DNA of 64,000 nucleotides from Rutidosis leptorrhynchoides (Eukaryota > Streptophyta > Magnoliopsida > Asterales > Asteraceae). A model generated the notes under the pieces. The model saw only the letters and a list, made by a program, of their open reading frames with translations. It was not told the origin of the DNA and searched no databases. The position numbers and the translations under genes are program-made. The first letter of the stretch is position 1; each line of letters begins with the position of its first letter. Below are positions 50,028-61,639 of the stretch, in pieces. The stretch is from NCBI RefSeq assembly GCF_046630445.1, contig NC_092340.1, positions 23,696,001 through 23,760,000 on the forward strand, written 5' to 3'.

Positions 50028-50469
50028 TATAACAACCCTCACTTTTCGACTTCTAAATTTACTGAATTAACCCTAGGGTTATCTGCCTGACTATATGTAT
50101 TAAGGGTTGTTATATACAATTAAATATTGACCGAATAGTAATTTTTAGTCAACAACGTATGCTTAAATAAATAATATATTATTAATTTATATAATTTGAC
50201 ATAATTTAACTAAGTATATAAACTTTGTATCACTATTATTATTTAGTTAATATATCATATATTTAACTATATAATAAATCCAATTATATATAAATGTAAT
50301 AATATTTACAAACTTACTAAAACTATAGTTTAATAATTAAAATCATAATTATTATTAAAAATACAAAATACCGAATTATTTATTATTTTTATGCAAAATT
50401 CGTATTTATTAATTAAAAAAAAAATATATTGACAAATATTCTTGGAAAAGTACTAAATCAATTTGTTTA

Positions 50470-50534
<65 letters not shown>

Positions 50535-52271
50535 CCTTAAAATAAAGGAATTTAAAAAAAATAAAAAAATAAATTACTTTTTAATTAAAAATTATAATGG
50601 AAAACTACTTTTATTATTTTATTTTGTGCATTATCCCATGACCTAACATTTAATACTTTTGAATTGTAAAATCCCATTAAAAATTAAAATATTTCTTTTT
50701 CTTTTAATTATTTTATTCTTTTTACCTAATTTTTTCAAGTATAAATACTCCTCATTTCTCATTCAGACTCACACCAAAATTTCTCTTATTCTCTCTTTGA
50801 AGAATTACTACTAGTAAGTATTCTTTTCTTACTTTTTTACTTTTTACTTTTTACTTTTTACTATTTACTTTAGTTTATTATTTTTTTACCGAAACATGTA
50901 AATAATGTTATAAATTATATGAAATTAAAATAAAAATATAACATGTTATAATTAGTAATATATGTTACTAAAAATCATAAAAGTATTTTTATGAATTAAT
51001 ATATAGGAATTATAATTAAAATTGAATTAATGAATATATATGTATATAAGCACCTAACGTGAAGGTTATAATTAAAGATAGCGTACAAAGACTACAAACA
51101 TCACTGTTACTTGTGGCCTAGGGTGATCCTTGTTACCATTATGGGACGCTTGTGGATCTCGAATGCCAAGACTTAGATTCTGGTCAAGAGATCATGGGCC
51201 GCTCGGTAACAATAGATCATTCGAATGACTTGCATGTTAGCAACAAAGTTTGGGCGAGATTGTACAACATCTTTGTTAAGAATTATAACCCGAACATTCT
51301 TAAACTAGAAGCTTACTATAAGTGGAAGCTTTCCATAAATAGTAGGTTTCCAAAAATAGAAACTTTTGAGAAATAGGAACTTTTCTCGAAAACCGTCACT
51401 GTCAATATAGTTGCTATATTAATAAACATACTTTATGTCAAGTTAGATATTAACTAATCAAACGTTATACCTGTAGGTTGATATCCAGATCACTTACTTG
51501 CTTTACTTTTCTTCTTGCGTGAAATACTTCAACTGCTATTTAAGGTGAATTTCATTGCCCCGTTTTTACATTTTATGTTTTTTACATTGGGGTGAGACAC
51601 ATGCTTTATTTTAAATGCTTTGACATGCTAGACACAAGTACAAACTTATTATGCGACCAACATGAGTATTTTATTATGTTCACTTGAAACATACAAATCC
51701 CTGCTTTGTAATATCATTAATTGCTAGATGAATTAAAGTGGCAAATGGAATTATTATAGAAAGTGCTATTGGGAGTAACGTCCCACACTGTGGACCTCAG
51801 GTCAATTGGTGATATAATAATGATCTCGACAATTACATATGTATTGTTACGGGGTAAAATCGTTTAGTTTTGAAATTATACGCTCATGGCATACTTTTGA
51901 TATACATGATATATCGACTTTATTTAAATCTTGTGGTCTAACAAACTTACTCAAAATTAAACCTATGTTATTCACTCAACCTCGTGTTGACTTTTTAAGC
52001 ATGTTTGTCCCAGGTAATTAGAAGCTGTTGATGTGCTGCTTTGATGATGATTGCTTGCTATGCTTGGAGTCTTCATGCATTACTTATCATTCCATTTAAA
52101 AACATTTAATGCTTTGTTCATTCAAAAAAATGTAATTACTATTTATCTTCCATTGCAAAAACTCAATAGAAGTTATATAAAACGTCTCATATAGAGTCGT
52201 TCTCGTTATACAATTACTTGATTTGATATAATTAGTCACAAATACCCCCGACCCTATTTGGGCGTGTGACA
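50028..52271 (+). mobile_element. Element G 3' LTR
   Basis: 2244 bp, TATAAC...GTGACA. A few percent different from the 5' LTR by eye, with a shorter TA tract (50474-50531). Confidence 0.92.
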
Positions 52272-52276
52272 AATTC

Positions 52277-52606
52277 CTTTCCATCCACCGACTTTCCATC
52301 TTCGCGAAGAACCTGAAGCACTTACCGGCGAACCTGTCCGAAACACCATATTCACCCTCATTGCCAAGATATCTCACAACGATTATATGATATCCCAAAT
52401 TCTGAACCTTATTCATCCGCTTGTTCCAACCGCCAATCATCCCGGAGTAATAGAAGAAGTCAAAGAGCTTCGTGCTCGAGTAGTGACTTTGGAGAATGTG
52501 ATGCACAATTGGCAAGCATCACAAGAAACATCGAAAACGCCACCAACGTCAACATTAATACCACCAACAACCACATCCGCACCGCAAACCTCAACCTCCC
52601 AATCTG
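52277..52606 (+). pseudogene. Element D ORF1, second part, broken
   Basis: Continues D ORF1 after G. Homologous to B ORF1 residues 55-140: 'GEPVRNTIFTLIAKISHNDY', 'HPGVIEEVKELRARVVTLEN' and a Thr/Pro-rich tail in place of the Ala/Pro tail of B. One extra base near 52277 shifts the frame relative to the first part. Cut by F at 52606. Confidence 0.75.
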
Positions 52607-55600
52607 TGAAATGTCCCGTTCTTATTTATTAAAAACGTTCCATATTAATTGATTTCGTTGCGAGGTTTTGACCTCTATATGAGACGTTTTTCAAAGACTG
52701 CATTCATTTTTAAAATAAACCATAACCTTTATTTCATAAATAAAGGTTTAAAAAGCTTTACGTAGATTATCAAATAATGATAATCTAAAATATCCTGTTT
52801 ACACACGACCATTACATAATGGTTTACAATACAAATATGTTACATCGAAATTAGTTTCTTGAATGCAGTTTTTACACAATATCATACAAACATGGACTCC
52901 AAATCTTGTCCTTATTTTAGTATGTAACAGCGGAAGCTCTTAGTATTCACCTGAGAATAAACATGCTTTAAACGTCAACAAAAATGTTGGTGAGTTATAG
53001 GTTTAACCTATATATATCAAATCGTAACAATAGACCATAAGATTTCATATTTCAATACACATCCCATACATAGAAATAAAAATCATTCATATGGTGAACA
53101 CCTGGTAACCGACATTAACAAGATGCATATATAAGAATATCCCCATCATTCCGGGACACCCTTCGGATATGATATAAATTTCGAAGTACTAAAGCATCCG
53201 GTACTTTGGATGGGGTTTGTTAGGCCCAATAGATCTATCTTTAGGATTCGCGTCAATTAGGGTGTCTGTTCCCTAATTCTTAGATTACCAGACTTAATAA
53301 AAAGGGGCATATTCGATTTCGATAATTCAACCATAGAATGTAGTTTCACGTACTTGTGTCTATTTTGTAAATCATTTATAAAACCTGCATGTATTCTCAT
53401 CCCAAAAATATTAGATTTTAAAAGTGGGACTATAACTCACTTTCACAGATTTTTACTTCGTCGGGAAGTAGGACTTGGCCACTGGTTGATTCACGAACCT
53501 ATAACAATATATACATATATATCAAAGTATGTTTAAAATATATTTACAACACTTTTAATATATTTTGATGTTTTAAGTTTATTAAGTCAGCTGTCCTCGT
53601 TAGTAACCTACAACTAGTTGTCCACAGTTAGATGTACAGAAATAAATCGATAAATATTAGCTTGAATCAATCCACGACCCAGTGTATACATATCTCAGTA
53701 TTGATCACAACTCAAACTATATATATTTTGGAATCAACCTCAACCCTGTATAGCTAACTCCAACATTCACATATAGAGTGTCTATGGTTGTTCCGAAATA
53801 TATATAGATGTGTCGAAATGATAGGTCGAAACATTGTATACGTGTCTATGGTATCTCAAGATTACATAATATACAATACAAGTTGATTAAGTTATGGTTG
53901 GAATAGATTTGTTACCAATTTTCACGTAGCTAAAATGAGAAAAATTATCCAATCTTGTTTTACCCATAACTTCTTCATTTTAAATCCGTTTTGAGTGAAT
54001 CAAATTATTATGGTTTCATATTGAACTCTATTTTATGAATCTAAACAGAAAAGTATAGGTTTATAGTCGGAAAAAATAAGTTACACGTCGTTTTTGTAAA
54101 GGTAGTCATTTCAGTCGAAAGAACGACGTCTAGATGACCATTTTAGAAAACATACCTCCACTTTGAGTTTAACCATAATTTTTGGATATAGTTTCATGTT
54201 CATAATAAAAATCATTTTCTCAGAATAACAACTTTTAAATCAAATTGTATCATAGTTTTTAATTAACTAACCCAAAACAGCCCGTGGTGTTACTACGACA
54301 GCGTAAATCCGGTTTTACGGTGTTTTTCGTGTTTCCAGGTTTTAAATCATTAAGTTAGCATATCATATAGATATAGAACATGTGTGTAGTTAATTTTAAA
54401 AGTCAAGTTAGAAGGATTAACTTTTGTTTGCGAACAAGTTTAGAATTAACTAAACTATGTTCTAGTGATTACGAGTTTAAACCTTCGAATAAGATAGTTT
54501 TATATATATGAATCGAATGATGTTATGAATATCATTACTACCTCAAGTTTAGTAGTTAAACCTACTGGAAGTGACAAGAAATGATCTAGCTTCAAAGGAT
54601 CTTGGATGGCTTGAAAGTTCTTGAAGTAGGATCATGACACAAAAAGAAGTTCAAGTAAGATTTTTACTCGAATTAAGATAGTTTATAGTTATAGAAATTG
54701 AATCAAAGTTTGAATATGAATATTACCTTGAATAAGAAAGATAACCTAATGTATATAACAAAGGTTTCTTGATCTTAGATGATTACTTGGAATGGATTAG
54801 AAAGCTTGGAAGTAAATTAGTAAACTTGAAGGGATTTTTGAAGTGTTCTTCCTATGATGATTATAGCTTGATTCTTGAAGTGATTTTTGATGAAGATGAT
54901 GATTAACTACTGGTAAAATACGTTCATAATAGTGTGTGTGTGTTGATAGAGAATTAGAAAGAGAATTGGAAGTGAAATGGAGTGAATGATGATTGGTAAT
55001 TGGTGAGTGGTGAGTGGGGTTAAAAGGAGTTCTAGTTAGTTGACTAGCTCATGGTAGAAGTTAAAATTGATTAGTCATACATGACATAATCAAGAGTGGA
55101 ATCCCATGCTAGTTCCTATTGGTATATACTCATAGTAAGTACGTTTTGAAGCTGTGTATAATACGGGTAAGAATACGACTAGAATTCTTGATGAAAGAAA
55201 AGAATGGAAAAGTAACTGTAACCATTTTTGTTAAGTATGAGTGTTTTGATATATGTCTTGAAGTCTTCCAAAAGTATTTTAATACATCTAAATACACTAC
55301 ATGTATATACATTTTAACTGAGTCGTTAAGTCATCGTTAGTCGTTACATGTAAGTGTTGTTTTGAAACCTTTAAGTTAACGATCTCAATTAATGTTGTTA
55401 ACCCATTGTTTATTATATCTAATGAGATGTTAAATTATTATATTATCATGATATTATGATTTATTAATATATCTTAATATGATATATATACATTTAAATG
55501 TCGTTACAACGATAATCGTTACATATATGTCTCGGTTCGAAATCCTTAAGTTAGTAGTCTTGTTTATATGTATATAACTCATTGTTAATATACTTATGGA

Positions 55601-55844
55601 GATACTTACTTATCATAATCTCATGTTAACCATGTATATCCATATATATATCATCATGTCGTTTTTACAAGTTTTAACGTTCGTGAATCGCCGGTCAACT
55701 TGGGTGGTCAATTGTCTATATGAAACATATTTCAATTAATCAAGTCTTAACAAGTTTGATTGCTTAACATGTTGGAAACATTTAATCATGTAAATATCAA
55801 TCTCAATTAATATATATAAACATGGAAAAGTTCGGGTCACTACA
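52607..55844 (-). mobile_element. Element F 3' LTR
   Basis: 3238 bp, TGTAGTGACC on the minus strand at 55844 to ...GGGACATTTCA at 52607. Its 3' third is related to the LTRs of B, D, S and LTR-1. Short frames at 53354-53536 and 55119-55340 are not supported as genes. Confidence 0.93.
52976..52989 (-). other. Conserved LTR hairpin (F version)
   Basis: CAACA-AAAA-TGTTG; one base pair of the stem differs from CAACC/GGTTG in B, D, S and LTR-1 on both sides, so pairing is kept. A second copy is at 62809-62822 in the 5' LTR. Confidence 0.6.
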
Positions 55845-55859
55845 GTACCTACCCGTTAA
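55845..55859 (-). other. Polypurine tract of element F
   Basis: Minus strand 'ttaacgggtaggtac', the same as in B, directly before the 3' LTR. Confidence 0.78.
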
Positions 55860-55879
55860 ATAAATTTCGTCCCGAAATT

Positions 55880-56614
55880 TTAAGCTGTTGAAGGTGTTGA
55901 CGAATCTTCTGGAAATAGATGCGGGTATTTCTTATTCATCTGATCTTCACGCTCCCAGGTGAACTCGGGTCCTCTACGAGCATTCCATCGAACCTTAACA
56001 ATTGGTATCTTGTTTTGCTTAAGTCTTTTAACCTCACGATCCATTATTTCGACGGGTTCTTCGATGAATTGGAGTTTTTCGTTGATTTGGATTTCATCTA
56101 ACGGAATAGTGAGATCTTCTTTAGCAAAACATTTCTTCAAATTCAAGACGTGGAAAGTGTTATGTACAGCCGCGAGTTGTTGAGGTAACTCAAGTCGGTA
56201 AGCTACTGGTCCGACACGATCAATAATCTTGAATGGTCCAATATACCTTGGATTTAATTTCCCTCGTTTACCAAATCGAACAACGCCTTTCCAAGGTGCA
56301 ACTTTAAGCATGACCATCTCTCCAATTTCAAATTCTATATCTTTTCTTTTAATGTTAGCGTAGCTCTTTTGTCGACTTTGGGCGGTTTTCAACCGTTGTT
56401 GAATTTGGATGATCTTCTCGGTAGTTTCTTGTATAATCTCCGGACCCGTAATCTGTCTATCCCCCACTTCACTCCAAAAAATCGGAGACCTGCACTTTCT
56501 ACCATAAAGTGCTTCAAACGGCGCCATCTCAATGCTTGAATGGTAGCTGTTCTTGTAGGAAAATTCTGCTAATGGTAGATGTCGATCCCAACTGTTTCCG
56601 AAATAATAACACAT
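55880..56614 (-). pseudogene. Element F integrase C-terminal part and chromodomain
   Basis: After a one-base deletion near 56610 the frame resumes with '[20 protein letters not shown]'. The integrase C-terminal domain has '[20 protein letters not shown]' and '[19 protein letters not shown]'. The chromodomain near the end has '[19 protein letters not shown]' and '[17 protein letters not shown]'. The intact end lies 20 bp before the polypurine tract. Confidence 0.92.
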
Positions 56615-57702
56615 GCTCGTAGCATGTCTTCAAGCATTTGTATCGTCCTTTCGCTCTGCCCATCAGTTTGTGGATGATAGGCAGTACTCATGTCTAGACG
56701 AGTTCCTAATGCTTGCTGTAATGTCTGCCAGAATCTTGAAATAAATCTGCCATCCCTATCAGAGATAATAGAGATTGGTATTCCATCTCTGGAGACGACT
56801 TCCTTCAAATACAGTCGTGCTAACTTCTCCATCTTGTCATCTTCTCTTATTGGCAGGAAATGTGCTGATTTGGTGAGACGATCAACTATTACCCAAATAG
56901 TATCAAAACTACTTGCAGTCCTTGGCAATTTAGTGATGAAATCCATGGTAATGTTTTCCCATTTCCATTCCGGGATTTCGGGTTATTGAAGTAGACCTGA
57001 TGGTTTCTGATGCTCAGCTTTGACCTTAGAACACGTCAAACATTCTCCTACGTATTTAGCAACATCGGCTTTCATACCCGGCCACCAAAAATATTTCCTG
57101 AGAGCCTTGTACATCTTCCCCGTTCCAGGATGTATTGAGTATCTGGTTTTATGAGCTTCTCTAAGTACCATTTCTCTCTTATCTCCAAATTTTGGTACCC
57201 AAATCCTTTCAGCCCTATACCGGGTTCCGTCTTCCCGAATATTAAGATGTTTCTCCGATCCTTTGGGTATTTCATCCTTTAAATTTCCCTCTTTTAAAAC
57301 TCCTTGTTGCGCCTCCTTTATTTGAGTAGTAAGGTTATTATGAATCATTATATTCATAGATTTTACTCGAATGGGTTCTCTGTCCTTCCTGCTCAAGGCA
57401 TCGGCTACCACATTTGCCTTCCCCGGGTGGTAACGAATCTCAAAGTCGTAATCATTCAATAATTCAATCCACCTATGCTGCCTCATATTTAGTTGTTTCT
57501 GATTAAATATGTGTTGAAGACTTTTGTGGTCGGTATATATAATACTTTTGACCCCATATAAGTAGTGCCTCCAAGTCTTTAATGTAAAAACAACCGCGCC
57601 TAATTCTAAATCATGCGTCGTATAATTTTGTTCGTGAATCTTCAATTGTCTAGACGCATAAGTAATCACCTTCGTTCGTTGCATTAATACACAACCGAGA
57701 CC
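56569..57702 (-). pseudogene. Element F RNase H end and integrase, broken
   Basis: Reads from RNase H ('[19 protein letters not shown]', '[10 protein letters not shown]', '[17 protein letters not shown]') into the integrase zinc finger ('[16 protein letters not shown]', '[16 protein letters not shown]'). A TAA at 56983-56985 replaces a Gln codon of relatives. The core has the catalytic Asp in '[10 protein letters not shown]', the second Asp in '[13 protein letters not shown]' and the Glu in '[10 protein letters not shown]'. The frame is lost at the one-base deletion near 56610. Confidence 0.92.
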
Positions 57703-59772
57703 TTACTTTGATGCGTCACAATAAATCACAAAATCATCATTCCCTTCAGGCAATGACAATATAGGTGCCGTAGTTAGCTTTTTCTTCAATAACTGAAACG
57801 CTTTCTCTTGTTCATCATTCCATTCAAATTTCTTCCCTTTATGCGTTAATGCAGTCAAGGGTTTTGCTATTCTGGAAAAGTCTTGGATGAACCTTCTGTA
57901 GTAACCAGCTAGTCCTAAAAACTGGCGTATGTGTTTCGGAGTTTTCGGGGTTTCCCACTTTTCAACAGTTTCTATCTTTGCCGGATCCACCTTAATACCT
58001 TCTTTGTTCACTATGTGACCGAGGAATTGAACTTCTTCCAACCAAAATGCACACTTTGAAAACTTAGCGTACAATTCTTCCTTCCTCAATACTTCTAACA
58101 CCTTTCTCAAATGTTCACCGTGTTCTTGGTCATTCTTTGAGTAAATAAGTATGTCATCAATGAAAACAATGACAAACTTGTCAAGGTATGGTCCACACAC
58201 TCGGTTCATAAGGTCCATGAACACAGCCGGTGCATTAGTTAAACCAAACGGCATGACCATAAACTCGTAATGACCGTAACGTGTTCTGAAAGTAGTCTTT
58301 GGAATATCATTTTCTTTCACCCGCATTTGATGATACCCGGAACGTAAGTCAATCTTTGAATAAACAGACGAGCCTTGTAGTTGATCAAATAAGTCGTCGA
58401 TTCTCGGTAGTGGGTAGCGGTTCTTGATGGTAAGTTTATTCAACTCTCGGTAGTCGATACACAACCTGAATGTACCATCTTTCTTCTTGACAAACAAAAC
58501 AGGAGCTCCCCACGGTGATGTGCTTGGTCGAATGAAACCACGCTCTAAAAGTTCTTGTAATTCGCTTTGCAGTTCTTTCATCTCGCTGGGTGAGAGTCTG
58601 TAAGGAGCACGAGCTATTGGTGCAGCTCCTGGTACAAGATCTATTTGAAATTCAACGGATCGCTGTGGGGGTAATCCCGGTAATTCTTTCGGAAATACAT
58701 CGGGAAATTCTTTTGCAATGGGAACATCATTGATGCTCTTTTCTTCAGTTTGTACTTTCTCTACGTGTGCTAGAACAGCATAGCAACCTTTTCTTATTAG
58801 TTTTTGTGCCTTCAAATTACTAATAATATGTAGCTTCGTGTTGCCCTTTTCTCCGTACACCATTAAGGGTTTTCCTTTTTCTCGTATAATGCAAATTGCA
58901 TTTTTGTAACAAACGATCTCTGCTTTCACTTCTTTCAACCAGTCCATACCGATTATCACATCAAAACTCCCTAACTCTACTGGTATCAAATCAATCTTAA
59001 ATGTTTCGCTAACCAGTTTAATTTCTCGATTCCGACATATATTATCTGCTGAAATTAATTTACCATTTGCTAATTCGAGTAAAAATTTACTATCCAAAGG
59101 CGTCAATGGACAACTTAATTTAGCACAAAAATCTCTACTCATATAGCTTCTATCCGCACCCGAATCAAATAAAACGTAAGCAGATTTATTGTCAAAAAGA
59201 AACGTACCCGTAACAAGCTCCGGGTCTTCCTGTGCCTCTGCCGCATTAATATTGAAAACTCTTCCACGGCCTTGTCCATTCGTGTTCTCCTGGTTCAGGC
59301 AATTTCTAATAATGTGGCCCGGTTTTCCACATTTATAACAAACTACATTGGCATAACTTGCTCCGACACTACTTGCTCCGCCATTACTCGTTCCGACACC
59401 ATTTGTTCCTTTCGTTCTATTAACCCCTGGTCCGTAGACCTCACACTTCGCCACGCTATGACCATTTCTTTTACACTTGTTGCAAAATTTGGTGCAGAAC
59501 CCCGAGTGATACTTTTCACACCTTTGGCATAGCTGCTTCTGATTGTTTTTGTTGTTGCGGTTATTATTATTGTTGGGATGATTGTTGTAGTTGCTGTTGT
59601 TGTTGTTGTTGTTGTTGTTGGGCCGTTTGTTGTAGTTGCGATTGATGTTGCGATTGTTGGGATAATTTTTGCGATTATTGTTGTAATTGCTGCTGTTGTT
59701 GTATTGGTGATTCTTATCACCGTTTTCCTCCCACTTTCTTTTGACTTGCTTCACATTGGCCTCTTCAGCAGT
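57703..59772 (-). CDS. Element F nucleocapsid, protease and reverse transcriptase (open for 683 codons)
   Basis: Continues gag in the same frame after a stop at 59773-59775. An Asn/Tyr/Arg-rich stretch (59735-59565) leads to a Cys/His cluster, '[14 protein letters not shown]' and '[14 protein letters not shown]' (about 59470 and 59345-59300). Protease: '[15 protein letters not shown]' and '[12 protein letters not shown]'. RT: '[20 protein letters not shown]', '[20 protein letters not shown]' and '[12 protein letters not shown]'. RNase H begins 'VIYCDASK' and hits TAA at 57703-57705, where relatives have Gln. The first ATG in the piece is at 59754 but translation would normally arrive from gag. 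Confidence 0.92.
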   Translation of the reverse strand, partial: TAEEANVKQVKRKWEENGDKNHQYNNSSNYNNNRKNYPNNRNINRNYNKRPNNNNNNNNSNYNNHPNNNNNRNNKNNQKQLCQRCEKYHSGFCTKFCNKCKRNGHSVAKCEVYGPGVNRTKGTNGVGTSNGGASSVGASYANVVCYKCGKPGHIIRNCLNQENTNGQGRGRVFNINAAEAQEDPELVTGTFLFDNKSAYVLFDSGADRSYMSRDFCAKLSCPLTPLDSKFLLELANGKLISADNICRNREIKLVSETFKIDLIPVELGSFDVIIGMDWLKEVKAEIVCYKNAICIIREKGKPLMVYGEKGNTKLHIISNLKAQKLIRKGCYAVLAHVEKVQTEEKSINDVPIAKEFPDVFPKELPGLPPQRSVEFQIDLVPGAAPIARAPYRLSPSEMKELQSELQELLERGFIRPSTSPWGAPVLFVKKKDGTFRLCIDYRELNKLTIKNRYPLPRIDDLFDQLQGSSVYSKIDLRSGYHQMRVKENDIPKTTFRTRYGHYEFMVMPFGLTNAPAVFMDLMNRVCGPYLDKFVIVFIDDILIYSKNDQEHGEHLRKVLEVLRKEELYAKFSKCAFWLEEVQFLGHIVNKEGIKVDPAKIETVEKWETPKTPKHIRQFLGLAGYYRRFIQDFSRIAKPLTALTHKGKKFEWNDEQEKAFQLLKKKLTTAPILSLPEGNDDFVIYCDASK

Positions 59773-60453
59773 CTATTCTTTAATTCTTTCTTTAATCTGG
59801 TTTACTAGTTTGTGAGCCATTCTACATGCCTGTTGTATGGAGGCGGGCTCGTGTGAACTTATATCTTCTTGGATTCTTTCCGGTAATCCTTTCACAAACG
59901 CGTCGATCTTCTCTTCCTCATCTTCGAATGCTCCCGGACACAATAGGCACAATTCTGTGAATCGTCTTTCGTACATGGTAATATCAAATCCTTGGGTTCG
60001 TAACCCTCTAAGTTCTGTCTTGAGCTTATTGACCTCGGTTCTGGGACGGTACTTCTCGTTCATCAAGTGCTTGAATGCTGACCACGGTAGTGCGTATGCA
60101 TCGTCTTGTCCCACTTGCTCTAGATAGGTATTCCACCATGTTAACGCAGAACCTGTGAAGGTATGCGTAGCGTACTTCACTTTGTCCTCTTCAGTACACT
60201 TACTTATGGCAAACACCGATTCGACCTTCTCGGTCCACCGTTTCAATCCGATCGGTCCTTCGGTTCCATCAAATTCCAAAGGTTTGCAGGCAGTGAATTC
60301 TTTGTAGGTGCATCCTACACGATTTCCTGTACTGCCAGATCCAAGGTTATTGTTGGTATGTAGCGCAGCCTGTACTGCGGCTATGTTTGAAGCTAGAAAA
60401 GTACGGAATTCCTCTTCATTCATATTCACGGTGTATCGAGTAGTCGGTGCCAT
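59773..60453 (-). CDS. Element F Gag, N-terminal part
   Basis: Start chosen at 60453 ('MAPTTRYTVNMNEEEFRTFL'); an in-frame ATG 36 bp upstream is less likely. The capsid domain has 'YKEFTACKPLEFDGTEGPIG', 'GSALTWWNTYLEQ', 'FDITMYERRFTELCLLCPG' and 'FVKGLPERIQEDI', a full chromovirus Gag order. A TAG at 59773-59775 separates it from the nucleocapsid; this looks like a single C-to-T change of CAG. Confidence 0.92.
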   Translation of the reverse strand: MAPTTRYTVNMNEEEFRTFLASNIAAVQAALHTNNNLGSGSTGNRVGCTYKEFTACKPLEFDGTEGPIGLKRWTEKVESVFAISKCTEEDKVKYATHTFTGSALTWWNTYLEQVGQDDAYALPWSAFKHLMNEKYRPRTEVNKLKTELRGLRTQGFDITMYERRFTELCLLCPGAFEDEEEKIDAFVKGLPERIQEDISSHEPASIQQACRMAHKLVNQIKERIKE

Positions 60454-60456
60454 TTC

Positions 60457-60606
60457 CTTCAAAATAGTCAAATGGAATAAGTTAATCATACAGAATATTA
60501 AGAGTAGTTAATAGTATTTCGTAGCATAATATGAACTCATTTATAAAAGCTTTTTCTTCATATTAGCATTTTATAAGTTTAAATTCGGGTAGTACCTACC
60601 CGTTAA
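60457..60606 (-). other. Region upstream of F gag: internal polypurine copy and possible splice acceptor
   Basis: Minus strand 'ttaacgggtaggtac' at 60606-60592 is an exact internal copy of the terminal polypurine tract. Closer to gag, a TTAAC branch-like site (60485-60481), a T-rich run and AG at 60458-60457 form a plausible 3' splice site 3 nt before the start codon. Similar 'gaag + aa + ATGG' contexts precede both gag copies of G. Confidence 0.45.
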
Positions 60607-60794
60607 GTTCATACTTAGTAGCTAATATACAATTCAACTACTACAATTCTATATAAAAAACTGATTGTAATAATATTTCGCGTTCAAACTTTTATACAAT
60701 ATTTTACAAACTTACAATACCGCTTATTTTACATAAAGCATGAAATATAGCACACAATAACTTTGATACAAGATAGTTGTGAAGATAATTCTAG
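60607..60794. other. Spacer between F-box ORF and internal polypurine copy
   Basis: AT-rich, no ORF or known motif seen. Confidence 0.6.
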
Positions 60795-61478
60795 CTAGTA
60801 CACAAGTCGTTTAGCAAAGGCAATAAAGACACGTAATACATACGTCCAGAAACAAGTCATGCATTCTGGTTTTACTAGGACTACATCCCATCCTTGGTCT
60901 TGTGGAACATAACCGTTATGGCCGTTGATAAGACAGCGTGTTGTAACATCGTCAAAGGGACGAGGGTTACGTAATGGCCAACAGTCTCGTAATAACCTAA
61001 AAACCTCATTTCTTACCCCAATTACCGACTCCGTCACTTGTGGGAACGTTTTGTTTAATAGTTGTAGCCCGATGTTCTTGTTCTCACTTTGGTGAGAAGC
61101 GAACATTACTAATCCGTAAGCATAACATGCTTCTTTATGTTGCATGTTAGCCGCTTTTTCTAAATCACGAAGTCCTATATTCAGATATACTGAGTCAAAA
61201 TAATTTCTTAACCCGTTGCGTAAAATAGCATTTGGGTTCCCCGCAATATATGCGTCAAAGTAAACACATCGTAACTTATGGATTTCCCAATGTGATATCC
61301 CCCATTTTTTGAACGAAAGCCTTTTATAAACCAAGGCATTCTTGGAACGTTCTTCGAATGTCTTACAAACTGATCTCGCCTTAAATAGTTGTGCCGAGGA
61401 ATTCTGACCGAGTCTAGACAAGATTTCATCAATCATGTCTCCGGGTAGGTCTCTTAAAATATTGGATTGTCTATCCAT
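60795..61478 (-). CDS. F-box protein, 227 residues, carried inside element F
   Basis: F-box proteins bind SKP1 and bring targets to the SCF ubiquitin ligase. The motif is at residues 10-55, beginning 'DLPGDMIDEILSRLGQ' with 'VCKTFEE' after it. The rest resembles the plant F-box group with a Sel1-like helical segment: 'GNPNAILRNGLRNYF' (80-94), 'GLRDLEKAANMQHKEACYAY' (102-121), and a C-terminal Cys-x2-Cys at 206-209 followed by Trp. The frame is complete from ATG to stop, in the same direction as gag-pol, between the acidic ORF (161 bp upstream) and gag (about 340 bp downstream). Nothing similar is seen in B, C, D, E or G. A strong 3' splice-site candidate lies 14 bp before the ATG. Best explanation: a host coding sequence captured by the element; its target is unknown. 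Confidence 0.85.
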   Translation of the reverse strand: MDRQSNILRDLPGDMIDEILSRLGQNSSAQLFKARSVCKTFEERSKNALVYKRLSFKKWGISHWEIHKLRCVYFDAYIAGNPNAILRNGLRNYFDSVYLNIGLRDLEKAANMQHKEACYAYGLVMFASHQSENKNIGLQLLNKTFPQVTESVIGVRNEVFRLLRDCWPLRNPRPFDDVTTRCLINGHNGYVPQDQGWDVVLVKPECMTCFWTYVLRVFIAFAKRLVY

Positions 61479-61492
61479 TTTGTGTTTTTATA

Positions 61493-61514
61493 CTGTAAAA
61501 TAGACAAGAGTTAG
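61493..61514 (-). promoter_or_regulatory. 3' splice acceptor candidate upstream of F-box ORF
   Basis: Minus strand: CTAAC branch consensus (61514-61510), then 'tcttgtctattttacag' ending with AG at 61494-61493, 14 nt before the ATG. This is close to the plant acceptor consensus. It could bring the F-box ORF next to an upstream leader exon, or be left from the intron of the captured gene. Confidence 0.5.
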
Positions 61515-61639
61515 ATTCATAAAAAAAATACTTATTAATACAAGCAATTTTTACATATATAATAAAGCATAAGCACACTATATTACATATATTACACCAC
61601 ACGATTAAAACTATCTTATTCCTACTCGCTCGTTTCTTC

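Larger units (their letters stand above)
42099..52271 (+). mobile_element. Element G: degenerate chromovirus with two gag copies
   Basis: LTRs 42099-44345 (2247 bp) and 50028-52271 (2244 bp) with scattered differences. TSD aattc at 42094-42098 and 52272-52276. Initiator tRNA-Met primer site, two gag genes, protease, RT, RNase H, integrase and chromodomain in order, with many stops and at least three frameshifts. Both LTRs begin TATAAC, giving TA...CA ends instead of TG...CA. Confidence 0.92.
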
